64,000 nt of DNA from CAZMCH01 sp964564735. Lineage in GTDB: Bacteria; Poribacteria; DTPJ01. The notes beneath the pieces are model-generated. The model had not been told where the DNA came from and searched no databases. It saw only the letters and a list, made by a program, of their open reading frames with translations. Where the stretch lies: NCBI GenBank assembly GCA_964564735.1, contig CAZMCH010000006.1:17725-81724 (forward strand). The letters are read 5' to 3'. Of the stretch, positions 8,832 to 18,272 are shown one piece after another (within the stretch, counting starts at the first letter, position 1; each line of letters begins with the position of its first letter). The position numbers and the translations under genes are program-made.

Positions 8832-8864
8832 AAAAAGCCATTTGTTTCACGTGAAACAAATGGC
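8832..8864 (-). terminator. Terminator for the minus-strand operon, built on the parS palindrome
   Basis: Bases 8837-8864 form a perfect 28-base palindrome. Read on the minus strand it comes 48 bases after the stop of the sugar isomerase gene and is followed directly by five T residues (8836-8832). The RNA would be a 12-bp stem with an ACGT loop. Its centre is the parS sequence. Confidence 0.7.
8843..8858. other. parS centromere site 1 (ParB binding)
   Basis: The 16-base palindrome TGTTTCACGTGAAACA matches the widely conserved chromosomal parS consensus. It lies about 11 kb from the dnaA-dnaN origin, the usual neighbourhood for parS. No parA or parB gene is in the window. Confidence 0.88.
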
Positions 8865-8912
8865 ACAATGCAGTAAAAGTTAAGATACAATTGTTTATAT
8901 TAATTAATTTAC

Positions 8913-9695
8913 TCATTCATTTTTATTCCATAGTTCATATACTTTATCTCGGCTTGCTAGGAGATAGCGTTTATCCCGAGAGAATACTTCTAAGGTAATT
9001 GTTCCATCATATTCATATTTTTTTAGACTATTTATCACTTTATCCCAGCTAATTAGACCAGCCCCCAAAGGCAGATGTAGGTCTGTGGTTCCACCTTTAT
9101 TATCTGAAAAATGCACATGGCTCAATTTCCTATGAAAGTTCTTAAGCAATTCCTCTGTCCTGTTTTCATCTGTATTGAGATTGGCATGACCAACATCGAG
9201 ATGAAATTTAAGTTCTGGGACCTTATCAAAAAGCATTTGGAGTTCCTCAGCATTGCCAAACAGCCTCATTGTATTTTCTATCATTAGCTCTATGTCATAT
9301 TTTATTGCTTCTTGGGTGGCAAGTTTTATTGATTTTATATTCCTTGCTAAGGCACGATCTTTGTTAAGAATCTGTGCTGATTGCTCATCTGCATGTATAT
9401 TTACCTTATATATGCCTAGTGCATGAAATATCTCAAAACAATTGCATAATTCCCTTAAAGCTAATTCACAGAAGCTATTAAAAGGCGATGCCAATGGCAA
9501 GTAATATGCAGTATGACCTATTGCCTCAAGTTCGTATTTTTCCAATATTTCTCTTATGGAATCGATGTTTATATTACCAGCATAAGCTTCCGGAGGCTCC
9601 AGTGTTAGATCAACGAAATCGAACTTATTTTCCCCGATCCATTGCAATTCCTTAATTAAATCGCCCATAGGATTATTCATCGCCCCGATTTTCAC
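8913..9695 (-). CDS. Sugar phosphate isomerase/epimerase family protein (xylose isomerase-like barrel)
   Basis: This 260-residue TIM-barrel protein belongs to the AP endonuclease 2/xylose isomerase-like family. Likely metal ligands are Glu in LMIENTM, Asp/His in FHLDVGH, His in LSHVHFSDN and Glu in TLEVFSRD near the C-terminus. No signal peptide is visible. The substrate cannot be read from the sequence. It is the last gene of the minus-strand block leading away from the origin, and it ends at a palindromic terminator. Confidence 0.85.
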   Translation of the reverse strand: MKIGAMNNPMGDLIKELQWIGENKFDFVDLTLEPPEAYAGNINIDSIREILEKYELEAIGHTAYYLPLASPFNSFCELALRELCNCFEIFHALGIYKVNIHADEQSAQILNKDRALARNIKSIKLATQEAIKYDIELMIENTMRLFGNAEELQMLFDKVPELKFHLDVGHANLNTDENRTEELLKNFHRKLSHVHFSDNKGGTTDLHLPLGAGLISWDKVINSLKKYEYDGTITLEVFSRDKRYLLASRDKVYELWNKNE

Positions 9696-9774
9696 TTGTC
9701 ACCTTTGCTTTCTGATTATGGCATTATACTAACATTATTTGGTATGGCTCAAATAAGTAAGAAAATTCCAAAAT

Positions 9775-11343
9775 CTATTTTTCCACCTTATTTCCAGAAT
9801 CGATCTGGGCATAAAGGTCATTTAATTTCTGCCTAAGTCTTGCTTTATTTGGCTTTAACTCGAGTGCCTTTTCCCATTCTTGAATAGCTCTTTGTGTATA
9901 TTCGCCTCCTTTTGTTAAATAGGCTTCACCAAGATGCTCATAAATCTCATGATCATAGGGGGATAATTCGGCAGCTCTCTCAAGTTCAGATATTGCTTCG
10001 TCTAACTTACCAGCTTTCAAATATGCCCAACCAAGACTATCTCTATAAGCTCCGTTATTAGGATCAATTGCTAATGCTTTCTGTATATAACCGATTGCTA
10101 ATTCTAATTCTTCATTGTTTTCAACAAGCAAGTATCCCAGATAATTATAGGCTTCAGCATCATTAGGTTTGAGCCAGATAAGTTTGCCAAGATGCTTTTT
10201 CGCCATTTCAATATTGCCCTTTGCATCATAAACTATCGCTATATCAAAGTTCAAGTTTATGTTTTTTTGGTCCTTCTGCATTGCACTATTATATAGCTCA
10301 ATGGAATAATCAAAATTTCTGTTTGCAGTTTTTATATCACCTTTTTCTTTATATGCCATACCCATCTTATAATATGCCTCAGCAAGTATATGCTCTTTTA
10401 ATGAGTTTTTTTTGCTTATTAGATCATTTGCTATTGATATTGCCTTATCATATTCTTCATTTGCGGTATAAAGCTGAGCCAATAGAAGTAATACATCAGG
10501 ATATTGAGGCACCCGTTTAATTACTATAATACATTCCTCAATAGCTTCGCGGTTTCTATTTAGATTTGCATACATAAGCGCTAACTGGAAATGTGCATCA
10601 AGATGATTCTCATCAATCATCGTAGCGGCTTTCATTTCCTCAATGGCTTTGTTTATCTCTCCAGATTTGGAATATGATATACCTAGACGATAACGAAGCT
10701 CTGCATCATAGGGACGTATTTTTATCAAGCTTGAATAAGCAGTTGCTGCCAAATGATATTCTTCAGCATCATAAGCCAATGACGCTAGGTAAATCTGCGC
10801 TCGTAAATGCTCTGGATTAGCTTCGGCGGATTTCCTAAACTCCTCAAGAGCGCCAGCCTTATCTTGCTCTATCTTATATTTAATTGAGCCATATAAAAAA
10901 TGTGCATCTGCATTATTTGGGTCAAATTCTAAAGCAGTTTCAACATTTGATTTTGCTTTCCTATAATCACCAGTATTCAATGATATTTCAGCAATTTTTG
11001 TATATAAAAAAGCAGACCTAGCATCAAATCCTATTGCCTCATTATAAAATACAGATGCCATATCATAGCTGCTATTTTCAGCAGATTTATCACCAATAGA
11101 TCTAGCAATCTCTGCCATTTTTTCCCAGTAAATTGCCTTTGAAACTGCTGAAAAAACATGAATATTGGGGTCATTTATTGGCAAAATATCAAACAGATCG
11201 TTAGATTCTTCGTTTTGAGCTTTTGCTGAATATGGAAAAGCAAAAATTAGACCAGCGCAGATAAATAATAATAAGTATAAAATATCTACATTACTGGTTC
11301 TTATTTTTTCCTTATGCCTTTTTGGATAATATAAAGCAAACAT
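9775..11343 (-). CDS. Exported tetratricopeptide repeat protein
   Basis: This 522-residue protein has a hydrophobic segment at about residues 21-42 ending in AKA, so it is a signal peptide or anchor (long n-region). The rest is about a dozen TPR units, such as AHFLYGSIKYKIEQDKAGAL and AYRDSLGWAYLKAGKLDEAI. A GGGAG site at 11350-11354 supports the start. TPR arrays mediate protein contacts; no catalytic domain is present. It lies 57 bases downstream of gyrA on the same strand. Confidence 0.85.
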   Translation of the reverse strand: MFALYYPKRHKEKIRTSNVDILYLLLFICAGLIFAFPYSAKAQNEESNDLFDILPINDPNIHVFSAVSKAIYWEKMAEIARSIGDKSAENSSYDMASVFYNEAIGFDARSAFLYTKIAEISLNTGDYRKAKSNVETALEFDPNNADAHFLYGSIKYKIEQDKAGALEEFRKSAEANPEHLRAQIYLASLAYDAEEYHLAATAYSSLIKIRPYDAELRYRLGISYSKSGEINKAIEEMKAATMIDENHLDAHFQLALMYANLNRNREAIEECIIVIKRVPQYPDVLLLLAQLYTANEEYDKAISIANDLISKKNSLKEHILAEAYYKMGMAYKEKGDIKTANRNFDYSIELYNSAMQKDQKNINLNFDIAIVYDAKGNIEMAKKHLGKLIWLKPNDAEAYNYLGYLLVENNEELELAIGYIQKALAIDPNNGAYRDSLGWAYLKAGKLDEAISELERAAELSPYDHEIYEHLGEAYLTKGGEYTQRAIQEWEKALELKPNKARLRQKLNDLYAQIDSGNKVEK

Positions 11344-11400
11344 TGTAATCTCCCAAAAGTATATATGATTATTAACAAAAGAATGAGACTCAAAGAAATA

Positions 11401-13905
11401 CTACTCGTCCTCTTCTAATTCATCTGTATTATTGAGAAGAGATATAGAATCGCCATTTTTTTCTATGTCATTCTCATTATCTTCTGATATAGCGACTCTT
11501 GCTATATCGCTTACCAAGTCATCTGGTTGCAAAGCTATAAGCCGAACCCCTTGAGTATTTCTTCCAATAGACCTAACTCCACTAATTGGTAATCTTATGA
11601 TCATTCCACCTGTTGTCATTACAATAAGTTCATCGCTATCTGTAACGCTTTTCATTCCTACCACAGCACCATTTCTAAGACTTGTCTTTATTGCGATAAT
11701 GCCTTTGCCACCTCGTCCTTGTTTTCTATATTCTGACATATCGGTACGTTTGCCATAGCCCTTTTCTGTGACAACCAAGAGAGTTGATGCTTCATCAGCA
11801 ATTGACATACCTACAACAAAATCTTTTGCGCTTAGAGAAATCCCCTTAGCCCCTATGGCTTGCCTTCCCATAGGTCTAACTTCGGTTTCTGAAAATCTTA
11901 TGGACATACCATTATGTGTAACTATTATAACGTCTTGATTACCATCAGTTAGTTTCACATCCATAAGATTATCATCATCTTTAAGCCCCACGGCGATTAT
12001 ACCTCGCCCCATAGGATTGGAGTATTCTGAAAGATTTGTTTTTTTAACCATGCCTTTCTTTGTTACCATAAACACATAATGCTTATCATCAAATTCCTTA
12101 ACAGGCACAAATGCAGTTATTTTTTCATTTTGTTCAACCTGAAGTAAATTTACGACTGCCTTTCCTCGTGATAGCCTGCTTTCTTCTGGGATCTCAAATA
12201 CCTTCAACCAATAGCACTTTCCCTTATCTGTAAAAAATAAGATATATTGATGGGTTGATGCAATAAATAAATGCTCAAGAAAATCCTCTTCTTTAGCCCC
12301 TGATCCTCTAACACCGACACCGCCCCTATGTTGTTTTCTATATGTAGAAAGCGATATTCTCTTTATATAGCCAGTATGTGAAATAGTAACTATCATATCT
12401 TCTTCAGCAATAAGGTCCTCAATTGAGAATTCACCTTCATCTTGCACGATCTCGGTTCTACGATCATCACCATATTTTTCTTTTAATTCAAGAAGTTCCT
12501 TTTTTATAATATTTCTAATAAGTGCATCACTAGCGAGAATAGAACGCAATTCTTGAATATTTATCAATACTTCAGCATATTCATCGTCAACTTTTTTTCT
12601 TTCAAGCCCTGTTAATCTTTGTAGCGTCATATCAAGGATGGCGCGAACTTGTGCCTCAGAGAACTTAAATCTATCTATAAGTCCATCTTTTGCATCAGCG
12701 GGGGATTCAGCCTTTCTAATTATTGCAACAATGGCATCCATATTAGCAAGGGCAATCTTTAGACCCTCAAGTATATGAGCGCGCCTCAAAGCTCTATCCA
12801 AATCAAATCTCGTTCGCCTTATAATAACTTCTATGCGATGCTCAATATAATAATGAAGCATTTGCTTGATATTTAACACTTTTGGTTGGTTATTTACTAG
12901 CGCAAGCATATTAGCGCCAAAGGTTGTTTGCATTGATGTATGCTTATAAAGCTGATTCAAGACAACCTTAGCCATCTCATCTCTTTTTAGCTCAATCACA
13001 AGTCTTATTCCATCTTTATCTGACTCATCTCGTAAGTCAGATATTCCAGTTATCGTCTTTGCACGAACAAGATTAGCGATCTGCTCTTTCATCTTTGTCT
13101 TGTTGACCTGATATGGTATCTCTGTAACAATGATGCTCTCTTTTCCACTTTTGGATTTTTCAATGACAACCCTAGCCCTCATTACAACAGAGCCTCTACC
13201 AGTCATATAGGCATCTTTTATGCCTTGACGACCAAGTATTAGCCCTCCGGTTGGGAAATCAGGTCCTGTAAGCACTTTCATCAGTTCATCAATAGAAACA
13301 TTCGGATTTTCCAATAGCAAAATTGTTGCGTCAACAACCTCACATATATTATGTGGAGGAATATTCGTAGCCATTGCAACAGCAATACCAGAAGTTCCAT
13401 TTACAATAAGATTTGGAAGTTTGGATGGCAAAACGACAGGTTCTTGTAATCTTTCATCATAATTCGGTCTGAAGTCAACCGCATTTTTATTTATATCGGT
13501 AAGCATTTCGCCAGCAATTGCAGACATACGTGCCTCTGTATAACGCATTGCACCTGGTGGGTCGCCGTCTATAGAACCGAAATTGCCTTGTCCATCAACA
13601 AGCATATATCGCATGGAAAAATCCTGCGCCATACGAACAAGCGTGCCGTATATAGGGCTATCTCCATGAGGATGATATTTACCCATGACCTCACCAACTA
13701 TGGTCGCGCATTTAACAGTTGCCTTATCATGTGTTACGCCAATTTGGTGCATCGCAAAAAGTATTCGGCGAATACTAGGTTTTAACCCATCACGAACATC
13801 AGGTAAAGCCCTATTTACAATAACACTCATAGAGTAATTAAGATAGGATTCTTTTAACTCGTCCTCAATATCTCTTGAAACAATTTTTTCTCCGATTGGT
13901 AGCAT
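11401..13905 (-). CDS. gyrA: DNA gyrase subunit A
   Basis: This 834-residue protein is the DNA-cleaving subunit of gyrase. The N-terminal domain has RALPDVRDGLKPSIRRILF, the active Tyr in AMRYTEARMS, and a C-terminal pinwheel with a GyrA-box-like QGRGGKG, which separates it from ParC. The C-terminus is acidic. The quinolone region reads HPHGDSPIYGTLVRMAQ: Ser83 is kept, but positions equivalent to E. coli Ala84 and Asp87 are Pro and Gly. It lies downstream of gyrB on the same strand, with a parS site in the 181-base gap. Confidence 0.97.
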   Translation of the reverse strand: MLPIGEKIVSRDIEDELKESYLNYSMSVIVNRALPDVRDGLKPSIRRILFAMHQIGVTHDKATVKCATIVGEVMGKYHPHGDSPIYGTLVRMAQDFSMRYMLVDGQGNFGSIDGDPPGAMRYTEARMSAIAGEMLTDINKNAVDFRPNYDERLQEPVVLPSKLPNLIVNGTSGIAVAMATNIPPHNICEVVDATILLLENPNVSIDELMKVLTGPDFPTGGLILGRQGIKDAYMTGRGSVVMRARVVIEKSKSGKESIIVTEIPYQVNKTKMKEQIANLVRAKTITGISDLRDESDKDGIRLVIELKRDEMAKVVLNQLYKHTSMQTTFGANMLALVNNQPKVLNIKQMLHYYIEHRIEVIIRRTRFDLDRALRRAHILEGLKIALANMDAIVAIIRKAESPADAKDGLIDRFKFSEAQVRAILDMTLQRLTGLERKKVDDEYAEVLINIQELRSILASDALIRNIIKKELLELKEKYGDDRRTEIVQDEGEFSIEDLIAEEDMIVTISHTGYIKRISLSTYRKQHRGGVGVRGSGAKEEDFLEHLFIASTHQYILFFTDKGKCYWLKVFEIPEESRLSRGKAVVNLLQVEQNEKITAFVPVKEFDDKHYVFMVTKKGMVKKTNLSEYSNPMGRGIIAVGLKDDDNLMDVKLTDGNQDVIIVTHNGMSIRFSETEVRPMGRQAIGAKGISLSAKDFVVGMSIADEASTLLVVTEKGYGKRTDMSEYRKQGRGGKGIIAIKTSLRNGAVVGMKSVTDSDELIVMTTGGMIIRLPISGVRSIGRNTQGVRLIALQPDDLVSDIARVAISEDNENDIEKNGDSISLLNNTDELEEDE

Positions 13906-14028
13906 TTTTCTACATCCAGTTCTAATTTTGAGGTTTAAATATTACTTCTCCAAAAGTTACTTATATGATTTTATATAATATAAATTCATCAAAGATGGTC
14001 AAAATCTATATAACATATTTGACAAAAT

Positions 14029-14044
14029 GGTTTCACGTGAAACA
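14029..14044. other. parS centromere site 2 (one mismatch)
   Basis: GGTTTCACGTGAAACA differs from the palindromic parS consensus only at its first base. It is located in the gap between gyrB and gyrA, about 5.5 kb from the origin. The 14-base core GTTTCACGTGAAAC is intact. Confidence 0.85.
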
Positions 14045-14086
14045 ATTATGTCAGACCGAATAAATAATATATTTCTTATCAGGTAA

Positions 14087-16582
14087 TTAAGAGCCATATA
14101 TATCCAGATTTGTCACTTGAAGGGCATATTTTTCTATAAATTCCCTGCGCGGTTCAACCTTACTTCCCATAAGCGTTGTGAACATCTGATCCGCTTCTAC
14201 CACATCATCTAGCTTAACCTGAACAAGAGTTCTCACCGAAGGCTCCATCGTTGTTGTTCTTAGCTGTTCGGCGTTCATTTCAGATAGACCTTTATATCGC
14301 TGGACGTTGATTCCGCCTTTTCCTATTTCAATAATCTTTTCAAGTAATTCCTTTGTTGATGACGCAGTATGTTCTGAACCGTCCTTTTCTTCAATTCTAA
14401 AAAGAACTGTCTTATTTGCTCTATTCTCTTCATCAGATATACTCTCTGTCCAATTATCATCATCAGAAATAATTAGATCAGCAGGCAAAATATCTCTCTT
14501 GGCAAATTTCTCAAGAATCTGATTTATTTCTTTAATTTCGTGTATATCAGAGGCTTCCTCAATTAATACTTCTGGTTCTTTTTCATCTTCGGTCTGATTT
14601 TCTTTATTTAGCATATCAAGTTGCTCAGGTTCTTTTTCTTCTTCAGTATTTTCAGGTTCCAATTCTTCCTCAATCAAATCACCCTCAAACCTGTAATATT
14701 CGCCCTTACCTGTTTTTACCTTATATAGTGGTGTTTCAGTTTTATTGACAAACCAGTCCTTAAATAATCTATCGGAATCAATGCCCCTAAGACGTAGGCT
14801 ATTCAACTGCTCTTCAAGTGAATAAATAAGTCCTATAACCTGATTTGCCTGAAGATCGGTATAAGGTCTCTCTGATCTAACATTAAATATTGTGATATTC
14901 TCTAAGGCTAATTCAATTAGATGATTTGTCATCTCTTCTTCTGTGTTGATATACTTTTCCTTCTTGCCTTTATAAACTCTGTATAATGGTGGTTGAGCAA
15001 CATAAAGATGACCTTTTTGAATGAGTTCAGACATTTGACGATAGAAGAATGTCAAAATAAGCGTCCTTATATGTGCGCCGTCAACATCAGCATCAGCCAT
15101 TATTATAACCTTGCCATATCTTAACTTTGATAAATCAAAGTCATCTTGACCGATCCCAGTTCCAAGCGCGGTAATCAAAGTCCTAATTGTAGGATTAGCA
15201 AGCACCTTATCTAAACGCCATTTTTCAACGTTAATGCTCTTGCCTCTCATGGGCAAAATTGCCTGAAATCTGCTATCTCTTGCCTGTTTTGCTAACCCAC
15301 CTGCAGAAATACCTTCAACCAAAAATAACTCGCTATTTTCAGCGTCTTTTTCACGACAATCAGCCAGCGTTTCTGGTAATGAAGCGTCATCAAGCGCACC
15401 TTTACGCCTTGTTAATTCCCTTGCTTTTCTTGCCGCTTCACGCGCTTGGGCTGCCATAACACTTTTCTGAACTATTGCCTTTGCAACAGAAGGATTTTCC
15501 TCGAGATATGTGCCTAAATCCTCATTAACAACTGATTCAACGATACCCTGAACTTCCCTATTTCCAAGCTTATCCTTCGTCTGTCCTCCAAACTGAGGTT
15601 CAGGCACTTTTACACTAACAACAGCGGTCAAACCTTCTCTTATATCATCGCCTTGTAAACTAGCATCAGAACCTTTCAATAGATTTCTACTTTTTGCATA
15701 ATCATTGAATACCCTTGTCAAAGATGATCTAAATCCAGTTAAATGAGTTCCGCCGTTGTGGGTATTAATATTATTTGCAAAACTGAAAACCTGCTCAGAA
15801 TATTCATCGGTAAACTGCAAAGCTACCTCGACAATAACATTATCTCGTTCCTTAAAAATATATATCGGATCGCTATGTAATGTGGTTTTATTTTGATTCA
15901 AAAGCTGAACAAAAGAAACAATTCCACCCTCATAATGAAAAACACGTTCTCTACTTGTTCTCTCGTCAAGAAGTGTTATCTTTATTCCCTTATTCAAAAA
16001 AGCTAGTTCACGGAGGCGATTTGATAAATTATCAAAACTAAACTCTATACTATCAAAAATAGTCTTATCTGGCAAAAAATGATGTGTAGTTCCTGTGCTT
16101 TTTGATTTACCAACAACCTCCAATTCAGTTACTGGTTTGCCGTATTCATATCTTTGCCGATATATATTACCATTTTGTCTAACTTCGACTAGAAACCATT
16201 CTGATAAAAAATTAACAACGGTTAGACCGACACCATGTAAACCGCCTGCCACTTTATAGCCAATGCTGTTTCTTCCGTCAAACTTTCCGCCAGAGTGTAA
16301 CTCTGTCATTATAACCTCAAGGGCAGGTCTTCCACTTTCGTGCATATCAATAGGAATACCACGACCATTATCACTTTCTGAAACGCTATTATCTGGATGT
16401 ATAGTAACCTCTATTTCATTGCAATATCCAGCTATAGCTTCATCAATACTATTGTCAACCAGCTCCGTTACCAGCTGATGCAATCCATCAAAACTGGTAT
16501 TGGCAATATACATGCTTGGTCTTTTCCTAACCGCTTCTAATCCCTCTAATACTTGAATATCTTTTGCAGTGTAATCTGACAT
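14087..16582 (-). CDS. gyrB: DNA gyrase subunit B
   Basis: This 831-residue protein is the ATPase subunit of gyrase. GHKL motifs ELVDNSIDEA, DNGRGIPID and GGLHGVG are present, then the transducer and the TOPRIM domain with Mg-binding MADADVDGAHIRTL. The TOPRIM loop reads EGISAGGLAK in place of the usual EGDSAGG: the catalytic Glu is kept, but Asp426 (E. coli numbering) is Ile. Residues about 630-755 are an acidic, low-complexity insertion before GINVQRYKGLSEMN. The start has no strong ribosome site and lies 33 bases after the DciA-like gene, suggesting coupling. Confidence 0.97.
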   Translation of the reverse strand: MSDYTAKDIQVLEGLEAVRKRPSMYIANTSFDGLHQLVTELVDNSIDEAIAGYCNEIEVTIHPDNSVSESDNGRGIPIDMHESGRPALEVIMTELHSGGKFDGRNSIGYKVAGGLHGVGLTVVNFLSEWFLVEVRQNGNIYRQRYEYGKPVTELEVVGKSKSTGTTHHFLPDKTIFDSIEFSFDNLSNRLRELAFLNKGIKITLLDERTSRERVFHYEGGIVSFVQLLNQNKTTLHSDPIYIFKERDNVIVEVALQFTDEYSEQVFSFANNINTHNGGTHLTGFRSSLTRVFNDYAKSRNLLKGSDASLQGDDIREGLTAVVSVKVPEPQFGGQTKDKLGNREVQGIVESVVNEDLGTYLEENPSVAKAIVQKSVMAAQAREAARKARELTRRKGALDDASLPETLADCREKDAENSELFLVEGISAGGLAKQARDSRFQAILPMRGKSINVEKWRLDKVLANPTIRTLITALGTGIGQDDFDLSKLRYGKVIIMADADVDGAHIRTLILTFFYRQMSELIQKGHLYVAQPPLYRVYKGKKEKYINTEEEMTNHLIELALENITIFNVRSERPYTDLQANQVIGLIYSLEEQLNSLRLRGIDSDRLFKDWFVNKTETPLYKVKTGKGEYYRFEGDLIEEELEPENTEEEKEPEQLDMLNKENQTEDEKEPEVLIEEASDIHEIKEINQILEKFAKRDILPADLIISDDDNWTESISDEENRANKTVLFRIEEKDGSEHTASSTKELLEKIIEIGKGGINVQRYKGLSEMNAEQLRTTTMEPSVRTLVQVKLDDVVEADQMFTTLMGSKVEPRREFIEKYALQVTNLDIYGS

Positions 16583-16615
16583 AGGTAGGCTTGTAGGCTA
16601 AATTTGCTTATTATC

Positions 16616-17101
16616 CTACTGACCCATCCCTCCTCTCATCTTTGTTAGTTTCTTTTGATTAATGAATAAATCCCTTAATAATAATCTCATTTCATCATCT
16701 TCCAATTTTGATACTATTTCATCTATTCTCTCAACATCATTCTGATTTAACTGAACATTATCAAACTCTTTGGCGTAATTTTCTCTCTCATTAACTTCCT
16801 TTTCCCTTTTATCAACTTTTCCTACACGAAAAACTATATCTTTAATAACGTCTTTTCCAGATAATAGGTTGATTTTTTCAATATACTTTCTCTTATACAT
16901 CGACAATGTGTGCAAAACAACTGAGTCAGTAACATTCACAAACATTTTTCCATGAGCTATTCCAACAGCCTGTGTTCTACTAGCAATAGATGATGCAACA
17001 TCATCCCAAAAAGCCAAAGACTTGCATTCATCAACACCATTACTCAGTCCTAGCTGATCCAATGTGCTTTCTAAGGCTGTCTTTATATTCTGCATTTCCA
17101 T
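16616..17101 (-). CDS. DUF721/DciA-like protein
   Basis: This 161-residue protein belongs to the DUF721 family. DciA members of that family help load the replicative helicase in bacteria without DnaC. FWDDVASSIASRTQAVGI and the following small-residue strand match the family core, although the usual Trp-Ala-Glu-Leu helix start is VVLHTLSMYKR here. It overlaps the end of recF by 62 bases, and no later Met would avoid the overlap. The dnaA-dnaN-recF-DUF721-gyrB order is a common origin arrangement. The C-terminal 70 residues are charged and probably helical. Confidence 0.8.
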   Translation of the reverse strand: MEMQNIKTALESTLDQLGLSNGVDECKSLAFWDDVASSIASRTQAVGIAHGKMFVNVTDSVVLHTLSMYKRKYIEKINLLSGKDVIKDIVFRVGKVDKREKEVNERENYAKEFDNVQLNQNDVERIDEIVSKLEDDEMRLLLRDLFINQKKLTKMRGGMGQ

Positions 17102-18257
17102 CTCTCACATTGCCATTATCAACAATGAATATTCTAACATCGGAATCATAATCACCATATAACCAAGTCTCTAATCCATTACCTAATAACTCACTAAGTC
17201 CAGTTGTTGTAAGTAAGGTCTGTGATGGTATCTTGCTTAATAAATTAAATAATAATAACACCCTTTGGCTATCCAATTCCGAAGTAACGTCATCTAGCAA
17301 AATAATTGGATACTCGCCCAAACGATGCTTCATAAGTTCAAGAGTAGCAAGTTTTAATGATAAAACCGATGTTCGTTGTTGTCCCTGAGAGCAAAATTTT
17401 CTTATATCCATGCCATCTATTGTAAAAACCAAATCATCACGATGCGGACCAACTGACGTTGTTCCCAATCTTATATCAGAGTCTATGTTATCATTAAGAT
17501 TCTTATAAAAAACATCATATATCTGTTCATTTGAAACTAATGACTTTAATAATTGGCTTTGATAATTGATTTCAAATCTTTCCTTTGATTGAGTTAGTTC
17601 CTTATGCTTATCACTTGCAAGTTCAGAAAGCTCAGGTATAAGTAAAATCCTTTTCTTTATAACTTCTGCACCAAACTTTGATAAAAGTGAATTCCAAGAA
17701 TCAAGTGTATCAATGTCGCTATTTCCACCTAAATTAGCAGATTTCTGCTCTTTTATTCTTCTTAGAAGCTCATTCCTTTGTTTTAGTGTTGATTGATATT
17801 CCTGAATGTCACGTAAGTAAGTCGAATCAATGCCTGAAAGTAATATATCAAGAAAACGCCTTCTTTCTGACGGAGAACCCTTGACAAGTGAGAGGTCTTC
17901 TGGTGAAAACATAACGATACTTATCTTGCCTATGATACTTGAAATCTTATTTTGTATCTTGCCATCTATCTTTACTTTCTTCTTGTCATCGCAAGCATTA
18001 ATCATCTCAACTTCAGTAACAATACTCCTTGCAAATACACGACCTTTGAGATAAAACCAATCTTTTTCGTTCTGTATCAATTCAGTATCAACACTTGTCC
18101 TATGAGACTTTGCAGTTGAAAGAAAATGTATTCCCTCAAGTATATTAGTCTTTCCCTGAGCATTTCCACCAACAATTAAGTTCACATTTGGCGAAAAATC
18201 AAGACTAAGTTGCTCATAATTACGAAAATTGCGGAATATAATATTTTCTATATACAC
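17040..18257 (-). CDS. recF: DNA replication and repair protein RecF
   Basis: This 405-residue SMC-like ATPase acts in gap repair. It has Walker A GGNAQGKTN near residue 33, the ABC signature FCSQGQQRTSVLSL, and Walker B IILLDDVTSELD. The start codon is GTG at 18257, because the nearby ATG is out of frame. It lies 15 bases after dnaN with a weak ribosome site, so translation may be coupled. It is slightly longer than typical RecF (360-380). Confidence 0.95.
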   Translation of the reverse strand: MYIENIIFRNFRNYEQLSLDFSPNVNLIVGGNAQGKTNILEGIHFLSTAKSHRTSVDTELIQNEKDWFYLKGRVFARSIVTEVEMINACDDKKKVKIDGKIQNKISSIIGKISIVMFSPEDLSLVKGSPSERRRFLDILLSGIDSTYLRDIQEYQSTLKQRNELLRRIKEQKSANLGGNSDIDTLDSWNSLLSKFGAEVIKKRILLIPELSELASDKHKELTQSKERFEINYQSQLLKSLVSNEQIYDVFYKNLNDNIDSDIRLGTTSVGPHRDDLVFTIDGMDIRKFCSQGQQRTSVLSLKLATLELMKHRLGEYPIILLDDVTSELDSQRVLLLFNLLSKIPSQTLLTTTGLSELLGNGLETWLYGDYDSDVRIFIVDNGNVRDGNAEYKDSLRKHIGSARTE

Positions 18258-18272
18258 ATTATCTACTGAATA

